From Rhodothermia bacterium (GTDB taxonomy: Bacteria; Bacteroidota; Rhodothermia; Rhodothermales; JABDKH01), in assembly GCA_018679295.1 (NCBI GenBank), contig JAHHLP010000054.1, positions 1-6,596 of the forward strand: 6,596 nucleotides of DNA, given 5' to 3'. This document shows positions 1-6,109 of this stretch, in pieces. The position numbers were made by a program, and so were the translations under genes. The notes under the pieces are model-generated. The model had not been told where the DNA came from. It did not search any database and worked only from the letters and a program-made list of their open reading frames with translations. The first letter of the stretch is position 1. Each line of letters opens with the position of its first letter.

Positions 1-639
1 GTGCTGAACAGCGCGAAGTGCGTAAACCGCCATCAGCGAATCCGCCTCATCTTGGCCGAGATCTCCCTGATATCCGAGTCGAGCTACCCGGTCGCGATAC
101 GCGTGGTAAAGACATAGAGCCGCTGCTACCGAAATGTTGTAGCTTTCGACGAACCCGGCGAGTTCTACCCTTGCAACAACGTCGCTCATCTTCACTGTGG
201 CTTCGGAAACACCTTCCAGCTCGTTACCGAAGACGAGGGCGGTCGGCTGCGTGAAGTCGATTACCTCCAGCGGCTCGGCTTTCAAATCAGGACTCGTTGT
301 CACGATCTTGTAGCCTGCGTCCTTCAGGGAAGGAATACAGTCATGCGACGAGCCCCACACCCTGATGTCCATCCACTTTTCAGCTCCCTGGCTCGAACGC
401 CGCGCATGCTTGAGTGTCTCCTCCGCTGACACCAGATGAAATTCGAAGAAGCCCAACCCCTCAGCCGTTCTCATCACGGCGTTAACATTACCCATGTTGG
501 CCGCCCCTTCAACGACACTCACTACGGTACGCGTCCGGTTCGAAATGACCTCTCGAATCCTCGCAAGCCGGTCGTCGGACAGCAGCGGCAAGAGAATTTC
601 CATGACCTCCGCGGGTTTAACCGCTCTGTCGCGGATCAT
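1..639 (-). CDS. trmH: TrmH-family tRNA (guanosine-2'-O-)-methyltransferase, C-terminus cut by window edge
   Basis: A minus-strand frame is open from ATG 639-637 to the left edge, giving 213 codons with no stop. The protein is a SPOUT-class RNA 2'-O-ribose methyltransferase, which uses S-adenosylmethionine to methylate an RNA ribose; in the TrmH subgroup this is G18 of tRNA. All three SPOUT motifs are visible: motif 1 around residues 48-63 (GNVNAVMRTAEGLG, with N51 and catalytic-type R57), motif 2 at 137-145 (FGNELEGVS), and motif 3 at 162-175 (GFVESYNISVAAAL), followed by an LYHAYRDR helix as in E. coli TrmH. The start at 639 is preceded by GGGAGGA. The frame also stays open upstream to a double ATG at 738-733, but that start has no Shine-Dalgarno sequence. 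In motif 3 the usual SLN is SYN. TrmL or RlmB are less likely: the KW-D and LYxxxR context is TrmH-like, and there is no RlmB N-terminal L30-like domain. The true tRNA target is inferred. Confidence 0.9.
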   Translation of the reverse strand, partial: MIRDRAVKPAEVMEILLPLLSDDRLARIREVISNRTRTVVSVVEGAANMGNVNAVMRTAEGLGFFEFHLVSAEETLKHARRSSQGAEKWMDIRVWGSSHDCIPSLKDAGYKIVTTSPDLKAEPLEVIDFTQPTALVFGNELEGVSEATVKMSDVVARVELAGFVESYNISVAAALCLYHAYRDRVARLGYQGDLGQDEADSLMAVYALRAVQH

Positions 640-640
640 G

Positions 641-674
641 AGTCCTCCCGCGCGCGTCCGTTCGTAGGAGGACT
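641..674 (-). promoter_or_regulatory. inverted repeat overlapping the trmH Shine-Dalgarno sequence
   Basis: AGTCCTCC at 641-648 and GGAGGACT at 667-674 are perfect 8-bp inverted arms around an 18-base spacer. In the trmH transcript the upstream arm (674-667) reads AGUCCUCC and the downstream arm (648-641) reads GGAGGACU. The downstream arm contains the GGAGGA that serves the ATG at 639. Folding would therefore hide the ribosome-binding site, with a UCCUCC that mimics the anti-Shine-Dalgarno end of 16S rRNA. The arms are seen directly; a regulatory role (translational switch, thermosensor or operator) is inference. Confidence 0.4.
643..649 (-). promoter_or_regulatory. Shine-Dalgarno site that fixes the trmH start
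   Basis: On the minus strand GGGAGGA ends three bases before ATG 639-637. The GGAGG core is four bases from the start, slightly close but workable. No comparable site precedes the in-frame double ATG at 738-733, which is why 639 was chosen. The site lies inside one arm of the inverted repeat at 641-674. Confidence 0.7.
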
Positions 675-762
675 GTGAAAGCCCAAGGTGGGCCCGCGAC
701 GCGTCAATTCGGGTGGCCGGTCCCGTTTTAGTCATCATCTGTAACAAGTTGGACTGACAATC

Positions 763-1482
763 ATGAATATAGCAGACAGCATAGTGATCATTACCGGAGC
801 CAGTGCCGGACTTGGGTTGGAGTGTGCCCGCCAACTGTGTTCCGCAGGAGCGACCGTTTACGGACTGGCCCGCAGGAAAGAGCGGCTGCAGGATGCCGCC
901 GAGGAACTCGGCTCCCGTTTCAAGCCAGTTGCGTGCGATGTCACCAACGAGCAATCGGTGCGGGATGCGTTCGCAACCGTTTTGAATGACTCTGGCCGAA
1001 TCGATGTCTTGATCAACAACGCAGGACTGGGAAGCTTTGGACCCGTAGACGAGCTCAGCATCGATGCTTGGAACACGATGATGGACACTAACCTTCGAGG
1101 GGTCTTTCTCGCTACAAGAGCGGTAGTGCCTGCGATGAAGAAACAAAATGAGACGAGTGGTTTCGGGGGTCACATCGTTAACATAGCCTCCGTGGCCGGA
1201 CTCCTCGGCAATCCGTCCATCAGCGCCTACAACGCGACTAAATTCGGCGTAAGGGGTTTCAGCGACGCAATGATGAAGGAACTACGGGGTGACGGTATCA
1301 AGGTCACGTGCGTTTATCCCGGTTCAATCGAGACGGAGTTTTTCGAGGTGGCAGGAGTCGACATTTCTCCAAACCCCATGACTGCGAAAGACGTCGCGTC
1401 CACGATTCTCCACGTCATTGGTACGGGAGACAACTACCTGGTATCCGAGGTGGTGATGCGGCCGCTCAGGCCGCGCGGCTGA
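763..1482 (+). CDS. short-chain dehydrogenase/reductase (SDR), NAD(P)-dependent
   Basis: A complete 239-residue classical SDR, a normal length for these single-domain cytoplasmic oxidoreductases. The Rossmann cofactor motif TGASAGLG is at residues 11-18, the adenine-ring DV at 59-60, NNAG at 85-88, and the catalytic tetrad is N110, S143, Y156 and K160 (YNATK at 156-160). PG at 186-187 follows the Rossmann core. R37/R38 after the second beta strand, in place of an acidic residue, suggest NADP(H) preference (inference). The substrate cannot be told; the nearest general class is the YdfG / 3-ketoacyl-reductase-like SDRs. The start at 763 is the only good option, since an in-frame stop lies at 742 and the TG motif begins only ten residues in. 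A Shine-Dalgarno sequence is not obvious. The gene is divergent from trmH and is followed after 58 bp by the TRAP binding protein on the same strand, so co-transcription is plausible. A GC-rich 6-bp hairpin covers its last codons. Confidence 0.93.
   Translation: MNIADSIVIITGASAGLGLECARQLCSAGATVYGLARRKERLQDAAEELGSRFKPVACDVTNEQSVRDAFATVLNDSGRIDVLINNAGLGSFGPVDELSIDAWNTMMDTNLRGVFLATRAVVPAMKKQNETSGFGGHIVNIASVAGLLGNPSISAYNATKFGVRGFSDAMMKELRGDGIKVTCVYPGSIETEFFEVAGVDISPNPMTAKDVASTILHVIGTGDNYLVSEVVMRPLRPRG
1458..1474 (+). other. GC-rich hairpin at the end of the SDR gene
   Basis: GCGGCC (1458-1463) and GGCCGC (1469-1474) form a perfect 6-bp stem with a 5-base loop, eight bases before the end of the SDR stop codon. 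No T-run follows, so it is not a standard intrinsic terminator. It could slow 3' decay or cause a pause between the SDR and the binding-protein gene, or it could simply reflect GC-rich Arg/Pro codons. Confidence 0.25.
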
Positions 1483-1528
1483 CCGCCGGTAGGGCGCGAT
1501 CAATCCACGTATCATCTAATACAAGACA

Positions 1529-1536
1529 GGGAAGGA
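1529..1536 (+). promoter_or_regulatory. Shine-Dalgarno site of the TRAP binding-protein gene
   Basis: GGGAAGGA ends four bases before ATG 1541. It is one of the two clear ribosome-binding sites in the window, and it supports the start that gives an intact Tat leader (RR at residues 3-4). Confidence 0.65.
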
Positions 1537-1540
1537 TGCT

Positions 1541-2656
1541 ATGAAACGGAGGGACTTCATAACGAAAGCGGCCACAGGGGTCGCCGGCGCCGGAGCGATA
1601 GCTGCCGGATGCAGCAGTCCCGACTCGGGTGACCAGGTACCATCGGTTCAGACAAAGAAAAACGTCACCTGGCGTCTGGCTTCGAGTTTCAGCAGATCTC
1701 TCGACACGATTTACGGCGCCGCCGAAGTCCTGGCAGAGCGTGTAAGCGCCTTGACTGGAGGCCGATTTCGAATTCGTGCTTACCCAGGCGGTGAACTGGT
1801 TCCCGCACTTGAAGTGCTTGGCGCAGTGCAAACGGGGACGGTCCAAATGGGGCACAGCGCAAGCTATTACTATGATGGAAAAAACCCTGCCTTTGCCTTT
1901 GACACTTGTGTGCCGTTTGGATTGACGGCGCGGATGCTCAACGGATGGTTCTACTACGGGGGCGGCTTGGACCTGACCCGCGAGCTTTTTGCAGACTTCA
2001 ACATCATCAACTTCCCAGGAGGCAACACCGGTGTACAGATGGGCGGGTGGTTTAGACGAGAGATCAATTCGCTTGACGATCTCAAAGGGCTCACCATGAG
2101 GATTCCGGGACTTGGCGGCAAGGTCATGGACAGGCTGGGGGTCAACGTGCAGCTGATTTCCGGAGGCGAGATCTTCCCGGCGCTGGAACGGGGTGCTATC
2201 GATGCAACCGAGTGGGCCGGTCCTTATGACGATGAAAAACTGGGCTTCCACAAGATTGTCCAAAATTATTACTACCCCGGATGGTGGGAGCCGGGACCGG
2301 GGCTGTCGTTCTATGTCAATCGGAATGCGTGGGACACCCTCCCGACGGACTACCAGGAAGCGCTCACTTCCGCAGCAGCGGAGGCAAACGTCGGCATGAT
2401 GGCCAAGTACGATGCGCAAAACCCACCTGCCCTTCAGCGTCTTCTGGCAGAAGGGGTCTCGCTGCGGCCCTTCGCAAGAGACATACTCGAAGCCGCGCGC
2501 TCCGAGTCCTTCAATATTCTTGAGGATTTTGCGGCGGCGGATGCTCAGTACCGTAAGATTTTTGATTCCTTTGTGGAGTTCCGCCGGGCGGCCTATCGAT
2601 GGATGGGAACGGCGGAGCTTGCGTTCCAGGACTTTGCTTTCCGGAGCGCAACCTGA
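1541..2656 (+). CDS. dctP: TRAP transporter solute-binding protein (DctP family, TakP/FcbT1-like), Tat-exported lipoprotein
   Basis: A complete 371-residue extracytoplasmic binding protein of a tripartite ATP-independent periplasmic (TRAP) transporter, which captures an organic acid and hands it to the DctQ/DctM permease. The leader has a twin-arginine motif (MKRRDFITKA, R3-R4), a Gly/Ala stretch, then AAGC (21-24), so it looks Tat-exported and lipid-anchored at C24. The mature domain follows from about residue 42. Conserved family marks include the GG-L repeat near 82-94, GNTGVQMGGWFR (161-172), MRIPGLGG (186-193), and the ATEWAGPYDDEKLGFHK block (222-238) followed by YYYPGWWEPG. Q166, R187, E224 and W225 match, as I recall them, the residues that bind carboxylate and Na+ in the 2-oxoacid-binding protein TakP. 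Ligand type (2-oxoacid or aromatic/branched carboxylate) is therefore inference. The gene lies in a plus-strand run with an SDR, a DinB-like gene and an esterase. No dctQ or dctM is adjacent, but a DctM gene sits on the minus strand at the right edge. Confidence 0.95.
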   Translation: MKRRDFITKAATGVAGAGAIAAGCSSPDSGDQVPSVQTKKNVTWRLASSFSRSLDTIYGAAEVLAERVSALTGGRFRIRAYPGGELVPALEVLGAVQTGTVQMGHSASYYYDGKNPAFAFDTCVPFGLTARMLNGWFYYGGGLDLTRELFADFNIINFPGGNTGVQMGGWFRREINSLDDLKGLTMRIPGLGGKVMDRLGVNVQLISGGEIFPALERGAIDATEWAGPYDDEKLGFHKIVQNYYYPGWWEPGPGLSFYVNRNAWDTLPTDYQEALTSAAAEANVGMMAKYDAQNPPALQRLLAEGVSLRPFARDILEAARSESFNILEDFAAADAQYRKIFDSFVEFRRAAYRWMGTAELAFQDFAFRSAT

Positions 2657-2685
2657 AATGGCGAAAACCAGCTGCAGACCATACC

Positions 2686-3210
2686 ATGGGGATCGAGTCA
2701 GACCTCCGTCGCACCCGGCAGATGTACGACGAAATGCAAGGCGTCCTCGGACTCCCGCCTGAATCGCGGGAACGAGTGGTTCCGAGGATCTCTGCCTGGT
2801 CCCCTCTCCAGCAAATTGCTCACGTATCGAAGTCTAACCGCTGGATTATTTCTTCGGTTGTCGCGATCCTGACCGGCCGGAGGGAATTCGAAACACAAGG
2901 CTCGATCAAGCCCATTGGTCGACTCGTGCTTCGGTCGGGATTGATACCTCGTGGGGTCGGCAAGTCGCCGTCCGTTGCCAGACCGGACGACTTGATATCG
3001 ACAGAACGCCTGACCGAAGAACTCAGGCAACAGCTTGGCAACATGGGTCACATCCACGATCATCTCGAAGCCGCGAAGAGCTCGCGACAGACCTTCGAGC
3101 ACCCGTACTTCGGTCACCTCAACCCCAGGCAATGGATCCGATTTGTGAGGGTGCACACCAACCACCATTTGAAGATCGTCAGCGAGATCCTCAGCACCGA
3201 GGAACTGTGA
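2686..3210 (+). CDS. DinB/DUF1569-like putative metalloprotein
   Basis: A 174-residue protein resembling the DinB / DUF1569 four-helix-bundle superfamily, whose members usually bind a divalent metal through three histidines and include thiol S-transferases. Visible marks are W38-SPLQQIAH46, an HPYFGHL segment at 139-145, and W150 followed by H157-x3-H161 (VHTNHHLK). H46, H157 and H161 are the likely metal ligands. The reading frame is open back to ATG 2599 inside the binding-protein gene, but those 29 extra codons overlap dctP and look like noise, so the ATG at 2686 is preferred. It has no clear Shine-Dalgarno sequence. It starts 29 bp after dctP and its stop overlaps the esterase GTG start (GTGA), which implies translational coupling. 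The enzymatic activity is unknown; a detoxifying thiol transferase is one possibility suggested only by the fold family. Confidence 0.75.
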   Translation: MGIESDLRRTRQMYDEMQGVLGLPPESRERVVPRISAWSPLQQIAHVSKSNRWIISSVVAILTGRREFETQGSIKPIGRLVLRSGLIPRGVGKSPSVARPDDLISTERLTEELRQQLGNMGHIHDHLEAAKSSRQTFEHPYFGHLNPRQWIRFVRVHTNHHLKIVSEILSTEEL

Positions 3211-3827
3211 TAGAGCACAGTATTCCGACTACCCGGACCGCCAGATACTTCACGAGCGGTGACACCGGCGCAGATGAGGCTTGGCTTCTGGTGCACGGGT
3301 ACGGCGAACTCGCAGCCGATCTGCTGGCAAACTTCGAGCACCTCGAAGACTGCTTTTTCGTCGCTCCTGAAGGTCTTTCCCGATTTTACATGGATCGCCA
3401 TCGCCGCGTCGGGGCTTCATGGATGACACGCGAGAACCGGCTTAACGAGATTCGGGACTACCTGGAGTTCTTGCACCGGGTGTATGAGGATTCCCTGTCG
3501 CATCGTCGGATAGCCTTGAATGCTCTCGGTTTCTCGCAGGGAGTGCATACAGTCTGCCGATGGGCATCGAGAGGACCACAACTCCAAAGGCTGGTGCTGT
3601 GGGGCTCGGGGGTGCCCGAGGATTTACCGCAGGACGAATTCGCAACCGCAATGAAGGGTTGCCGGGTTATCGTGGTCGCGGGCAGTGACGACAAGTACTT
3701 CTCGCCGGCAGATGCCGATCGAGAATGGAAGAACCTCACATCCATCGGAGTTGATGTGGAGGTGGTCCACTATGACGGCGGTCACTCGATAGACGGGCGC
3801 ATCCTGGATCGCGTCTTGAACGGCTAG
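3207..3827 (+). CDS. alpha/beta-hydrolase fold esterase (phospholipase/carboxylesterase-like)
   Basis: A complete 206-residue serine hydrolase starting at GTG 3207. The fold is read from the oxyanion-side HGYGE (30-34), the nucleophile elbow GFSQG (108-112, Ser110), an acidic residue in AGSDDKYFSP (D161 or D162), and the catalytic histidine in YDGGHS (His193). These are in the order and spacing of small carboxylesterase/lysophospholipase proteins. There is no signal peptide, so it is probably cytoplasmic. APEGLSRFYM (53-62) and GASWMTREN (69-77) form a distinctive block. The frame extends upstream to ATG 3132, but that would bury 25 codons in the preceding gene and encode an unconvincing leader. 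GTG 3207 has GAGGAA just before it and overlaps the preceding TGA as GTGA. Its TAG stop lies in a CTAG shared with the convergent DUF2339 gene. The ester substrate is unknown. Confidence 0.85.
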   Translation: MIEHSIPTTRTARYFTSGDTGADEAWLLVHGYGELAADLLANFEHLEDCFFVAPEGLSRFYMDRHRRVGASWMTRENRLNEIRDYLEFLHRVYEDSLSHRRIALNALGFSQGVHTVCRWASRGPQLQRLVLWGSGVPEDLPQDEFATAMKGCRVIVVAGSDDKYFSPADADREWKNLTSIGVDVEVVHYDGGHSIDGRILDRVLNG

Positions 3828-6025
3828 GGATGATCATCGGACGCCGCAGACTGGCTGGGCTCCTCATGCGAGGCTTCGGCAGGGCCTCGCCAGATGGCCG
3901 GAAAGAGGTAACTCGTAACGAGAAGCAGGCCGCCGAATCCGATAAACAATATGATCCTCCACACGGGATCGAGCTCCGATAGGTCGATTGCGAAGAGTTT
4001 CGCGACGACCACTGCCAGTGTGGCAAGTCCAGTCTGCCGAACAAGATCTCTGTCGGACCGCCAACCCACGACGATCATGGAGATGGCGATGGCGCCCCAG
4101 GCTATGGATACGTACGCATGGCCATCCTCCAGCGGGACCAAGTCTCGCCAGAACCATAGCAGGAAAGCGACATAGGCTCCGAACCGATACGCAAGCGCTG
4201 TGGGTCGATCCCGTACAGCTGCGGAGATCCCGGCTGCGATTACGATTACGGACAGGTCTGCGAGTGATGGGCCATTGACAAGCGGGGGCATCACTGCCGG
4301 CATTTCCGTCGCGCGCTGAAGAAGCGCCATGGCAAGGGCCACAAACAGGAAGTGAGCAGTGTAGCGAAGCCATCTATCCTCGACGTTGTCAACCCAGATC
4401 ATCACTGCCGCAGCCTGCACGCACAAGGCAATCAAGCGCACCGAACCGCTCGCGAATAAGCTCGACCAGGCAAGCGCCAGCAGAAGCATAGCCGCAACTC
4501 GATACACGCTCTTTGCGCCGTTCGCCCCGGTGGCGGTCGCCGCCGCAACGAGGCCCGCTATGACGCTCAGATGGGCGAGCACCTCTAGTCGGAACACGGA
4601 CGGATCCTCCGGAACCGTGGAAAGACGTACGCCGACCCATAGCGCGGCGATGGCGAAAAGCATATGACCCAGCAACCGCAAGGGCGCGTCATCCTGGACC
4701 CTCGTAACAACTAGAATGGCGCCGGCTTCCAACGCAAGCGCCAGCAGCGTTAACGAGTCGTCCGTGAACAGGTCAAACCAGGCGATCGCCAGGAGAAGAG
4801 CTGCCGCGATTCCAAACCCCGAGATTACTGCGCCGTCATCAGCCGGTCTCTTGAACAGATACACGGCCCAGTATCCGGTCGCGAACACGATCTCAATTGC
4901 ACCCCAAACGACCGGAGTAACATCCCACACTCCCCTCGACAGCACGAGTGCGATGAGGGGTGAGACCACAGTGAGCCACAAACCCGGTCGATCAACAAGA
5001 AGCCCGAGTTTGATGGCCAGATCGGGAACGGGCCATCTATCGGGATCACGACCCACCAGCAATTCCCGAACCGCCGGCAAGATGCCAAAGAGGCCGAGAC
5101 AAAAGACAACACCGAGCTGATAAACGACTTTGTCTGCCGTTGGCAAGTAGCCGATGTCCTGAATCTGCAGCCAGACATGCGTGAGGACGGCCCACCCCCC
5201 GGCAACGACTACCAGCAGAAGCCATCGCCAACCACGCAGCATGTAAATGGCGGCGGCGCTCGCACAGATCAAGCACGTATATAGAATGAGCCACAGAATG
5301 CCAGGCGCGCCAGTGAACAGGATGAAGGGAGTCCCGAGGCCACCCGCAGTTGCAATGATGGCCAGCACTACGTCGTCCTGCCGGACAGCGAGGGCAAATG
5401 AAACGGTCGTGACCGCTACCATAAGACCAAACGCCACCTCATATGAGAACAGCGAGTACAGTTGATATGCTGAGAAGATGGTGACGTAAAACGTCGCGAC
5501 GGCACCCCCCAGCAAGACGCGACTGAATCGCCTCCGCTGTTTCTGCACTTTGAAACCGCCGAGCATGAGGATTGCACCGAACGCAAATCCGATGACAATC
5601 CGGAAGGGTGGCGTTATCCAGCCCCTGTCAATTCCAAACTTGAACATCAGGGCCAGGCCGATGAGGAGCAGACCGATGCCGAGCTTGCTGATGATATCCT
5701 CGCTGCGAAGAGCAGATCGAAAGGAATCCAGGCGGTCTCGTGACCAATCGGGGCGTTCTTCTCTACGCTGTTTCTTCGGTGGCTTGGCAGCCCTATCAGC
5801 TCCCGGACCCATGACGGGCGGCACGACGCGTTCCGCCGGTGCCTCAGTCACCACAGGCGGCTGCACGTCCGAATCCGTGTCCAAGTCAGGCACCGGCGCG
5901 TCCGGCGGGGTGGGCGCACCTGATCGAAGACTGGCTAGCTCTGTTTCGAGATCGACAACCCTCGACTCCAGCTCCGCGAGGCGTCGCTGAATATCATTGT
6001 CAGGCGTGTCGGGGTCGGTGTTCAT
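3824..6025 (-). CDS. DUF2339 family polytopic inner-membrane protein
   Basis: A complete 733-residue membrane protein of unknown function. The first ~110 residues are cytoplasm-like: a coiled coil at about 11-34 (IQRRLAELESRVVDLETEL), a Pro/Asp/Val-rich linker at 36-75, and a basic patch near 81-90. From residue 113 to about 710 there are roughly twenty hydrophobic segments. The DUF2339 signature is at 113-178: KLGIGLLLIGLALMFKFGID, GW-TPPFRIVIGF, then the LLGGAVATFY segment. A GGLGTPFILF-type segment follows at 228-237, and the characteristic C-terminal VAKLFAIDLSELDPVWRI block is at 674-691. The length is within the usual range of the family. The C-terminal half contains repeating units of about 105 residues (see repeat entries). 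The tail after 712 is short, hydrophilic and acidic. Translation starts at ATG 6025 with only a weak purine stretch ahead. It lies 84 bp downstream of dctM on the same strand and ends tail to tail with the esterase. A transport or envelope role is possible but unproven. Confidence 0.88.
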   Translation of the reverse strand: MNTDPDTPDNDIQRRLAELESRVVDLETELASLRSGAPTPPDAPVPDLDTDSDVQPPVVTEAPAERVVPPVMGPGADRAAKPPKKQRREERPDWSRDRLDSFRSALRSEDIISKLGIGLLLIGLALMFKFGIDRGWITPPFRIVIGFAFGAILMLGGFKVQKQRRRFSRVLLGGAVATFYVTIFSAYQLYSLFSYEVAFGLMVAVTTVSFALAVRQDDVVLAIIATAGGLGTPFILFTGAPGILWLILYTCLICASAAAIYMLRGWRWLLLVVVAGGWAVLTHVWLQIQDIGYLPTADKVVYQLGVVFCLGLFGILPAVRELLVGRDPDRWPVPDLAIKLGLLVDRPGLWLTVVSPLIALVLSRGVWDVTPVVWGAIEIVFATGYWAVYLFKRPADDGAVISGFGIAAALLLAIAWFDLFTDDSLTLLALALEAGAILVVTRVQDDAPLRLLGHMLFAIAALWVGVRLSTVPEDPSVFRLEVLAHLSVIAGLVAAATATGANGAKSVYRVAAMLLLALAWSSLFASGSVRLIALCVQAAAVMIWVDNVEDRWLRYTAHFLFVALAMALLQRATEMPAVMPPLVNGPSLADLSVIVIAAGISAAVRDRPTALAYRFGAYVAFLLWFWRDLVPLEDGHAYVSIAWGAIAISMIVVGWRSDRDLVRQTGLATLAVVVAKLFAIDLSELDPVWRIILFIGFGGLLLVTSYLFPAIWRGPAEASHEEPSQSAASDDHP
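4016..4189 (-). repeat. DUF2339 internal repeat unit 3, divergent (residues 613-670)
   Basis: Possible third copy, 105 residues after unit 2. It starts YRFGAYVAFLLWFW and continues through AWGAIA and a D-LVR loop like the D-LR of the other units. Alignment needs small gaps and identity is low, so the matching period is the main support. Confidence 0.35.
4331..4504 (-). repeat. DUF2339 internal repeat unit 2 (residues 508-565)
   Basis: Second copy, 104 residues after unit 1. It begins YRVAAMLLLALAW and carries the same LF, D550, LR and H-LF landmarks. The similarity is at protein level only; the DNA copies have diverged, so this is an old duplication rather than a recent one. Confidence 0.6.
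4643..4816 (-). repeat. DUF2339 internal repeat unit 1 (residues 404-461)
   Basis: Protein-level repeat. Residues 404-461 align without gaps to 508-565: by eye 23 of 58 positions are identical, including AA-LLLA-AW, LF, S, ALxxxAxA, D, LR, H and LF. The unit comprises paired transmembrane segments joined by a short loop with D446. Confidence 0.6.
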
Positions 6026-6109
6026 CTTTCAGGCGATTCCGTTAGCCAGAGGGTTTCACGCGCTCTCAAACTGTAGGACCTGCTGAGGTCACTCACGGGT
6101 CATAGTATT
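6026..6109 (-). other. dctM-DUF2339 spacer with a weak hairpin
   Basis: This 84-bp gap contains one small inverted repeat, GACCT-GCTG-AGGTC at 6077-6090 (5-bp stem). On the minus strand it is not followed by a T-run, so it is at best a poor terminator and read-through from dctM into the DUF2339 gene is possible. No convincing promoter was seen. Confidence 0.3.

Larger units (their letters stand above)
640..762. promoter_or_regulatory. divergent trmH / SDR intergenic region
   Basis: This 123-bp spacer separates two divergently transcribed genes, so promoters for both should lie here or inside the 5' coding ends. I looked for -35/-10 pairs on both strands and found none convincing. TTGTCA (minus strand, 760-755) resembles a -35 box but has no matching -10 at 16-18 bp. 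TGTAAC (740-745) resembles a -10 for the dehydrogenase but has no -35. The clearest element is the 8-bp inverted repeat annotated separately at 641-674. The dehydrogenase start at 763 has no strong Shine-Dalgarno sequence in front of it. Confidence 0.5.

Noticed and set aside
732..760. Possible trmH promoter with TTGTCA at 760-755
   Set aside because: The bases 17 bp downstream (TGATGA) do not resemble a -10 box.
1458..1474. GCGGCC/GGCCGC hairpin as an intrinsic terminator after the SDR
   Set aside because: It lies before the stop codon and lacks a following T-run; kept only as a low-confidence structural feature.
1536..1544. Two-codon mini-frame ATG-CTA-TGA overlapping the dctP start
   Set aside because: It arises from the Shine-Dalgarno and start bases themselves and has no ribosome-binding site at a suitable distance; most likely chance.
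1466..2419. A 317-codon open frame on the minus strand opposite the binding-protein gene
   Set aside because: It lies wholly antisense to well-supported SDR/TRAP coding sequence, has no recognisable domain or leader, and has an odd Cys/Arg/His-rich composition typical of shadow frames in GC-rich genes.
2606..2627. GGAACG/CGTTCC inverted repeat near the end of dctP
   Set aside because: A 6-bp stem with a 10-base loop inside coding sequence, with no T-run and no reason from position to expect a function.
2599..2685. Upstream in-frame ATG for the DinB-like gene inside dctP
   Set aside because: It overlaps the dctP end by 58 bp, has no ribosome-binding site, and encodes residues unlike a DinB N-terminus; the ATG at 2686 fits better.
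3132..3206. Upstream ATG start for the esterase
   Set aside because: It would place 25 codons inside the DinB-like gene without a ribosome-binding site; GTG 3207 has GAGGAA and the common GTGA overlap.
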